Both the position numbers and the translations under genes were made by a program. From Chloroflexota bacterium (GTDB lineage Bacteria > Chloroflexota > Limnocylindria > Limnocylindrales > CSP1-4), in assembly GCA_013698095.1 (NCBI GenBank), contig JACCVQ010000236.1, positions 1 to 47,404 of the forward strand: a DNA stretch of 47,404 nt, written 5' to 3'. Under the pieces are notes generated by a model. That model saw nothing but the letters and a program-made list of their open reading frames with translations. It was not told the origin of the DNA and did no database searches. Below are positions 42,789 through 47,404 of this stretch, piece by piece. Every line of letters starts with the position of its first letter. Positions within the stretch are counted from its first letter, which is position 1.

Positions 42789-44291
42789 TCAGTCGGCGGC
42801 CGGCTCGGTATCCAGCGTCGCGTCCGGCTCCTCTGCGCCCTCCGTCGGCCCGGTCGGGCCCTCGTCGAGTGGCGCGAGCGGATCCTGGACGCCGGTATCG
42901 CGTCCCTCGGCCTGCAGCCCCGTATCGCGCTCGATCACGACCTTCCCGAAGCCCGCCGCCTCCAGCTCATCCCCGATCGCGTCGGCATCACCGACGAGGA
43001 CGATCGCCGATTCGAGGGGACGGATGTGCTGGGCCGCCGTCTGGACCGACTCGATCGTGACCGCCTCGATGGCCGGCCGATACCGGATCAGCTCGTCGTC
43101 AGGCAGATCGTGGACCGCAAGCCCGGCCAGCGCGCCGACCACGGGCCCCGGCGTCTCGAACCGCAGCGGGAACACGCCAACGAGGTAGTCGCGCGCCGCT
43201 TTCAGCTCCGCAGCGGTCACCGCCGTGTCGCGCATCCGGTCGAGCTCGGCGAGGGTGTCGACGATGGCCGCCACAGTGACTTCGGTGTTGACCGCGGCCC
43301 GGGCCGCGAACGGGCCCGCCGCCCGGCGCAGGTCAAAGCCCGCACCCGCGCCATACGTGTAGCCCTTCTCCTCGCGGAGCTTCGTGTTCAGGCGCGAGTT
43401 GAAGAGCCCGCCGAGGATCGCGCCCATCACAGACAGCGAATGGAAGTCGGCGATCCGACGGGGCAGCCCGATATGCCCGATCCGGATCTCGGTCTGGACC
43501 GAGCCCGGTCGGTGGATGACCCGGACGAACCGCTCGCGAACGGCGCCCTCGGCGACGATCGAGCCGGTCGAGCCCGCGCCGTACGACGCCCCCCACGATC
43601 CGAACAGCCGCTGCGCGATCCCGGCCACGTCGATGCCGGTCAGCTCGCCCCCGATCACGACCGTCGAGCGGGCCGGGTCGAGACCGCGCTGCCAGGCCGC
43701 GCGGAGACGGCCGGCGTCGAGGCCCGTGACAGTCTCGCGCGTGCCGCCGGACGGCCGGCGGTACGGCGAGCCGCCACTGTAGATCGTGGCCGCGAACACC
43801 TCGTCCGCCCTGCGCCGGGGATCGGCCTCGGCCTGGAGCAGGTCGTTGAGGCGCTCGTCACGCAGCCGCTCCACCTCGGACTCAGGAAACGTCGGCTCGA
43901 GTGCGACCTCGGCGACGAGCTCGAGGGCCGGCTCCAGACGGGCGGCCGAGACGTCCACCCCGACCGACATCGCATCCCAGCCGGCTTCGGCGTGGATCGA
44001 CGCCCCGAGCCGCTCGCTGGCCTCGATCAGGGCGATCGCGTCGTAGCTGGCCGTGCCCTCGGTCATGGCTCGCGCGGCGAGGACGGTGGCGCCGGCCTCC
44101 CCGTCAGGCTCGTCGACCGCACCGGTGCGCAGGACGAGCGACGCCGACACGAGCGGACGACCGGGCAGGTCGACCACGGCGAGGGTCAGGCCGTTCGTGA
44201 GCCGCGACCGTTCAACATGCGGGAAGTCATACGGTCGGGGGGTGCCGGGTGTCGGTCGCTCGGGGACGATCCGGACGGACTCGTCGGTCAT
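42789..44291 (-). CDS. M16 family peptidase-like protein, non-catalytic subunit
   Basis: This 500-residue protein has the M16 fold: an N-terminal half starting near LTNGLTLAVVDLPGRPLVSA, where the zinc motif H-x-x-E-H should follow but reads ATVLAARAMTEG, and a C-terminal half with FNSRLNTKLREEKGYTYGAG, the conserved substrate-binding R/Y segment. So it is the inactive partner, as in PqqG-like or mitochondrial-processing-peptidase-type pairs. Its start overlaps the stop of the active partner (ATGA). An acidic Pro/Thr tail (about 460-500) follows. Confidence 0.9.
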   Translation of the reverse strand: MTDESVRIVPERPTPGTPRPYDFPHVERSRLTNGLTLAVVDLPGRPLVSASLVLRTGAVDEPDGEAGATVLAARAMTEGTASYDAIALIEASERLGASIHAEAGWDAMSVGVDVSAARLEPALELVAEVALEPTFPESEVERLRDERLNDLLQAEADPRRRADEVFAATIYSGGSPYRRPSGGTRETVTGLDAGRLRAAWQRGLDPARSTVVIGGELTGIDVAGIAQRLFGSWGASYGAGSTGSIVAEGAVRERFVRVIHRPGSVQTEIRIGHIGLPRRIADFHSLSVMGAILGGLFNSRLNTKLREEKGYTYGAGAGFDLRRAAGPFAARAAVNTEVTVAAIVDTLAELDRMRDTAVTAAELKAARDYLVGVFPLRFETPGPVVGALAGLAVHDLPDDELIRYRPAIEAVTIESVQTAAQHIRPLESAIVLVGDADAIGDELEAAGFGKVVIERDTGLQAEGRDTGVQDPLAPLDEGPTGPTEGAEEPDATLDTEPAAD

Positions 44292-45673
44292 GCGGCGACC
44301 TCCTCGTCGTCGGCTGCGTCGTCGGCCGTCGAGGCCTCGGGCTCGGCGTCTGGCTTCGTCTCGTCGGCGGTTGCGGTCTCCGCCGGCGGCAGCTCCGGCA
44401 GATAGGTCAGGACGACCCGATTGTCGGCCCGGAACACCTCGGCCGCGACCGACCGGATCTGCTCGGCCGTGACCGCGAGATAGCGCGGCAGCATCCGGTT
44501 GATCAGGTCCGGGTCGTCGAACAGCGTCGCGTACATCGACAGGCGATCGGCTCGCTCCTCGACCCGCGACAGGCCTGCCAGCTCCTCGGTCTCGATGAGG
44601 GCCCGGGCGCGGGCCAGCTCGTCGTCGCTGATCGGCTCGCGGGCCAGGCGGTCCAGTTCTTCGTGGAGGGCGGCCTCGACCGACTCGACGGGCACCCCCG
44701 GCCGGACGGTCGCCCAGCCGGCACAGACCGACGCCCCGCCCACGAAACCGAGCGGGACGAGGGCCACGTCCTGGGCGATCCGCTCGTCGCGGACGAGCCG
44801 ACGATGGAGGCGCGAGCCCTTGCCGCCGGCCAGGACCTGGGCGGCGATGTCCAGGGCGTCGAGCCGCTCGTCGCCGAAGGCCGGGGCCCGGAATCCGACG
44901 TAGACCCGCGGCAGCGGGACCTTGTCGTGGACCGTCTCGCGGCGTTCCTCGCCGAGGATCGCGGGCAGCGACAGGTCGCCCAAGGCCGGGATCGACGGGT
45001 TGGCCGGGATGCCGCCGAAGTAGCGTTCTGTCCAGCGCCGGATCTCGTCCGGATCGACGTCGCCGACGACCGTCACGACCGCATTGTTCGGGGCGTAGTA
45101 CGTCCGGAAGAACGTGCTCACGTCATCGACCGAGGCGGCGTCGAGGTCCTCCATCGAGCCGATCGTCGTGTGGTGGTATGGGTGCTCGGGCGGGAACAGG
45201 TGGCCCTGGAGCTTCTCGTACCACGAGCCATACGGACGGTTGTCGTACGACCAGCGCTTCTCGTTCTTCACGACCTCACGCTGGTTGTCGAGGTTCTCCT
45301 GGTTGAGCGCGTCGAGGAGCGTCCCCATCCGGTCTGCCTCGAGCCACAGGGCCAGCTCGGTCTGGTGCGACGGCATCGTCTCGAAATAGTTCGTGCGGTC
45401 GAGCCAGGTGCTGCCGTTGAGGGTCCCGCCTGCGGCCTGGACCAGGGCCATGTGCTCGGCCTTGCCGACGTTCCGCGAGCCCTGGAACATCACGTGCTCG
45501 AACAGGTGGGCGAACCCGGTCTTGCCCTCCACCTCGTGCTTCGATCCGACGTCGTACCAGAGGTTGACCGCAACGACCGGCGCCAGGCGATCGACCGAGA
45601 TGATCAGGCGGAGGCCGTTGGCGAGGTGTTCGTCGGTGAAGGTCACGGTCGGCTGGGCGGACTTGGTGGTCAT
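44288..45673 (-). CDS. M16 family zinc metallopeptidase, catalytic subunit
   Basis: This 461-residue protein has the inverted zinc motif H-x-x-E-H as HLFEH (56-60) and the third zinc ligand in the REVVKNEKR segment (about 132-140). YGSWYEKLQGHLFPPEHPYH and YYAPNNAVVTVVGDVDPDEI follow, as in bacterial processing-peptidase-type M16 enzymes. It probably pairs with the inactive subunit next to it to degrade or trim peptides. AAGGAG lies before ATG 45673. It ends in an Asp/Glu/Ala tail. It is divergent from the ArsR-type regulator. Confidence 0.94.
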   Translation of the reverse strand: MTTKSAQPTVTFTDEHLANGLRLIISVDRLAPVVAVNLWYDVGSKHEVEGKTGFAHLFEHVMFQGSRNVGKAEHMALVQAAGGTLNGSTWLDRTNYFETMPSHQTELALWLEADRMGTLLDALNQENLDNQREVVKNEKRWSYDNRPYGSWYEKLQGHLFPPEHPYHHTTIGSMEDLDAASVDDVSTFFRTYYAPNNAVVTVVGDVDPDEIRRWTERYFGGIPANPSIPALGDLSLPAILGEERRETVHDKVPLPRVYVGFRAPAFGDERLDALDIAAQVLAGGKGSRLHRRLVRDERIAQDVALVPLGFVGGASVCAGWATVRPGVPVESVEAALHEELDRLAREPISDDELARARALIETEELAGLSRVEERADRLSMYATLFDDPDLINRMLPRYLAVTAEQIRSVAAEVFRADNRVVLTYLPELPPAETATADETKPDAEPEASTADDAADDEEVAA

Positions 45674-45746
45674 CAGGCGGGTCGGCTCCTTCGGGACGGG
45701 GTGTCCGATTGTAGGGCTCGCCTGCCCGAACCGGGCATCCGGGCAC

Positions 45747-45775
45747 TTGACACCGGATCGCCTCGGTGTTAGATA
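45747..45775 (+). promoter_or_regulatory. Candidate promoter of the ArsR-type gene
   Basis: TTGACA (45747-45752) is followed after 17 bp by TAGATA (45770-45775), placing the start of transcription about 25 bp before the ATG. The -10 lies inside the palindrome at 45765-45788, so a regulator bound there would block polymerase. Confidence 0.6.
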
Positions 45776-45788
45776 TTCATCTAACACC
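45765..45788 (+). promoter_or_regulatory. Perfect 10-bp-arm palindrome: putative ArsR operator
   Basis: GGTGTTAGAT (45765-45774) and ATCTAACACC (45779-45788) are perfect inverted repeats around ATTC. The site overlaps the promoter and lies 20 bp before the ATG of the ArsR-type gene and about 90 bp before the M16 gene start. Such AT-centred palindromes are typical of ArsR/SmtB operators. Confidence 0.75.
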
Positions 45789-45807
45789 AGTTAGGAGCGA
45801 GAGAACG

Positions 45808-46914
45808 ATGGCTGCACGACCGGCGACCAGGCGACCCACGGGACGTCCCGCCGATTCGCCGCACCGGGCGATCGTCCGCGACCTGACCCGCGGCAGTGGC
45901 ACGTTCCGGATCGACTGGGATGTTCGGACAGCCTACGACTTCGTCTTCTCGCTGTCGGGCGACGCCGGAGCGACCGACGACCTGCCGGCTCCGGACCGGG
46001 AGTGGCTGACCACCCGTCGCGCAGCCCTCTCCGAGGAGGTTCGAGCCGGGGTCAAGGCCCTGTTCGACAGCGAACTCGCCATTCACGCCGGCGTCCTCAT
46101 CGTCGACCAGCCGGACGTCCGGACGTCAGCCGACTTCGTCGAGCTCGTCGGCGACACGAGCCCGGCCGACCTCCTGCGGGCGCTGATGGCCGACGACAGC
46201 CACGACGACGACGTCGACGCGCTCGTCGATCAGGCGATCGACGGCGATTCGGGCGCCCTGGTCAGCCTCACCGAAAAGCTGCCGGACTGGAATCGGCAGG
46301 GACGCCTCGAGCTCCTCGGCCAGCCGGTCGCGGCAAAGGAGCGAATTCTCACGGTCCTGCGGGCCTGGCAGATCGTCTTCGCCGAGATCGAGCCGCGGGT
46401 CCTGTCGATCCTGGAGCGCGACTACGACGATCGGGCCGCCGATCGGGATCGTCTGGCGCCGATGGACCTGATCGAGGTCACGACCGGCGGCGTCCGTTAC
46501 CTGCCCGAGCCCGGGGTCTCCCGGGTGATCCTCGGCCCCTCGTACTTCTCACGCCCGTACAACTTCCTGATGTCGGCCCGCGACTGGCGGTTCTTCGGCT
46601 ACCCCGTCGCCGACAGCGCCCTTGGGCCGTCGGATGCCCTGACCCCGCCGCTGGCCCTGGTCCGCCTCCATCGAGCCCTCGGCGACGAGACCCGGCTGCG
46701 GATCCTGAAGCTGCTCGCGTCGCGCGACCTGTACCTCACCGAGATCGCCCAGCTGCTCGACCTGTCCAAGCCGACGATCAAGCACCACCTCGCCCAGCTC
46801 CGCTCGGCGGGCCTGGTCACCATCACCGAATCGGGGACCGTCATGTACTACACCCTGCGCCGCAACCGGCTCGACGACGCATCGGCCGAGATCAAGCGGT
46901 TCCTCATCGGATAG
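45808..46914 (+). CDS. ArsR-type winged-helix regulator with long N-terminal domain
   Basis: This 368-residue protein has a C-terminal ArsR-type winged helix (about 275-355; LHRALGDETRLRILKLLASR and LDLSKPTIKHHLAQLRSAGL). The N-terminal 270 residues are of unknown fold and are rich in Asp and Arg, probably a ligand-sensing or dimer region. No metal-site E-L-C-V-C-D-L motif is present; the equivalent reads DLYLTEIAQLLDL. AGGAG precedes ATG 45808. It is likely to bind the palindrome over its own promoter and perhaps the similar site at 46974-46993. Confidence 0.88.
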   Translation: MAARPATRRPTGRPADSPHRAIVRDLTRGSGTFRIDWDVRTAYDFVFSLSGDAGATDDLPAPDREWLTTRRAALSEEVRAGVKALFDSELAIHAGVLIVDQPDVRTSADFVELVGDTSPADLLRALMADDSHDDDVDALVDQAIDGDSGALVSLTEKLPDWNRQGRLELLGQPVAAKERILTVLRAWQIVFAEIEPRVLSILERDYDDRAADRDRLAPMDLIEVTTGGVRYLPEPGVSRVILGPSYFSRPYNFLMSARDWRFFGYPVADSALGPSDALTPPLALVRLHRALGDETRLRILKLLASRDLYLTEIAQLLDLSKPTIKHHLAQLRSAGLVTITESGTVMYYTLRRNRLDDASAEIKRFLIG

Positions 46915-46932
46915 CCGCGAGCCATCTGGCCA

Positions 46933-46957
46933 GGGCCGCGGTTCCAGGCCGCGGCCC
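46933..46957 (+). terminator. Hairpin after the ArsR-type gene
   Basis: GGGCCGCGG (46933-46941) and CCGCGGCCC (46949-46957) form a perfect 9-bp stem around TTCCAGG, 19 nt after the stop. It lacks a T-run, so termination strength is uncertain. Confidence 0.6.
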
Positions 46958-46973
46958 ACGTTTCGGCCATCGA

Positions 46974-46993
46974 GTTAGACAACCATCGAACAC
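46974..46993 (+). promoter_or_regulatory. Second, imperfect copy of the ArsR palindrome
   Basis: GTTAGACAACCATCGAACAC matches the core of the 45765-45788 site (GTTAGATATTCATCTAACAC) at 16 of 20 positions. It lies 35 bp before the GTG of the last small gene, suggesting that the regulator also controls that gene. Confidence 0.55.
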
Positions 46994-47028
46994 GTGAACG
47001 AAGAACACATACAGAAGGACTGACCCGC

Positions 47029-47337
47029 GTGACCGACATGATCGATCTCCAGCAGGCCGCCGTGGCCGACCATATCGCCGAGCTCATCCGCGAGGGCGAG
47101 GCGCTCCGCGCCGAGCGGACCCGCGACCACCTGCGCCAGCATGGAGCCGCAACCGACGAGGCGCTCGCGCACCCGATCGACCTGCCGTCGCGGCGGGTCC
47201 GCCTCGGCCGTTGGCTCGTTGCCTTCGGCGAGGCGATCGCGGGTCCAGCCCGACCGGCCCGCCAGGAGCCAATGACGATCGCACGTGCCGCCCGGCCATG
47301 CGATGACGGGCCGGATCGACTCCAGCCGGCCGCCTGA
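47029..47337 (+). CDS. Small protein with amphipathic helix, downstream of the ArsR-type gene
   Basis: This 102-residue protein has a helical N-terminal half (about 5-50; DLQQAAVADHIAELIREGEA) and a basic segment RRVRLGRWLVAFGEAIAGPA near residues 62-81, followed by a disordered tail. The segment resembles the C-terminal helix of the 63-aa protein at 670-861. The GTG start has AGAAGGA about 9 nt upstream. It is the first gene after the ArsR-type regulator and lies under a possible operator. The gene following it would be beyond the window. Function unknown. Confidence 0.7.
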   Translation: MTDMIDLQQAAVADHIAELIREGEALRAERTRDHLRQHGAATDEALAHPIDLPSRRVRLGRWLVAFGEAIAGPARPARQEPMTIARAARPCDDGPDRLQPAA

Positions 47338-47404
47338 CACGGCGGCGTTCGGTCGCCGTCCCTCCAGCACACTCCTTCCGGCGGCGGCCGGGACGGCTCT
47401 CCCG

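Noticed and set aside
42777..45772. Two long plus-strand frames antisense to the M16 genes
   Set aside because: Composition of GC shadow type; the minus strand encodes the HLFEH peptidase and its partner.

Overview
This is a GC-rich bacterial chromosome segment with closely packed genes, frequent 1-4 nt stop/start overlaps (ATGA, TGATG, GTGA) and many GTG or TTG starts. I see no rRNA, tRNA, CRISPR array or intact transposase. The gene content (form II CoxSLM-type molybdenum hydroxylase, DDN-like deazaflavin-family protein, duplicated TadE/TadG genes, MoxR/VWA and XdhC accessories) suggests a Chloroflexota of the Limnocylindria/Ellin6529 type. That placement is inference, and an actinobacterium is not excluded.

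Layout. (1) 1-4.84 kb, plus strand: the end of an ABC exporter operon (ATPase, 63-aa small protein, ABC-2 permease), then rsgA and two tandem double-GNAT acetyltransferases. (2) 4.85-7.86 kb, minus strand: a CoxG/SRPBCC protein, a three-PAS histidine kinase and a metallo-beta-lactamase-fold hydrolase. (3) 8.1-10 kb: a VOC protein with a clear terminator, a lipoprotein and a small four-helix membrane protein. (4) 10-23.5 kb, minus strand: coxS-coxL-coxM and a molybdopterin-binding protein; then coxD(MoxR)-vanZ-coxE(VWA)-xdhC-mobA/methyltransferase; then a 960-residue hybrid PAS kinase. The large subunit carries AYRGAGR and the order is S-L-M, both form II features, so the substrate is probably not CO. 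The surrounding genes insert, sulfurate or supply the Mo cofactor. (5) 23.5-28.7 kb, accessory-looking: a 93-bp direct repeat pair, an XRE-HTH protein with a predicted PD-(D/E)XK domain, a class III aminotransferase, a serine-recombinase remnant, small membrane and SnoaL-like proteins, a hairpin-rich segment between 35-bp direct repeats, and a DUF4242 protein. (6) 28.7-33.6 kb: DDN-like protein, degenerate MetE-like protein, nitroreductase, TPR-rhomboid protease, SRAP (YedK/HMCES) and a PfkB-like protein without its catalytic motif. (7) 33.7-39.65 kb, plus strand: two tandem copies of a TadE-TadE-TadG triad separated by a small membrane protein. (8) 39.7-41.6 kb, minus strand: exported low-complexity protein, ECF sigma factor and membrane anti-sigma. 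(9) 41.9-47.4 kb: a DUF695 protein, an active/inactive M16 peptidase pair, and a divergent ArsR-type regulator with a perfect palindrome over its promoter. A second imperfect copy of that palindrome lies upstream of the last small gene.

The points most worth following up are the HTH/PD-(D/E)XK protein with its upstream repeats, the duplicated Tad triad, the two-site ArsR operator, the MobA-methyltransferase fusion, and the enzyme-like proteins that have lost catalytic residues (PfkB-like, MetE-like).
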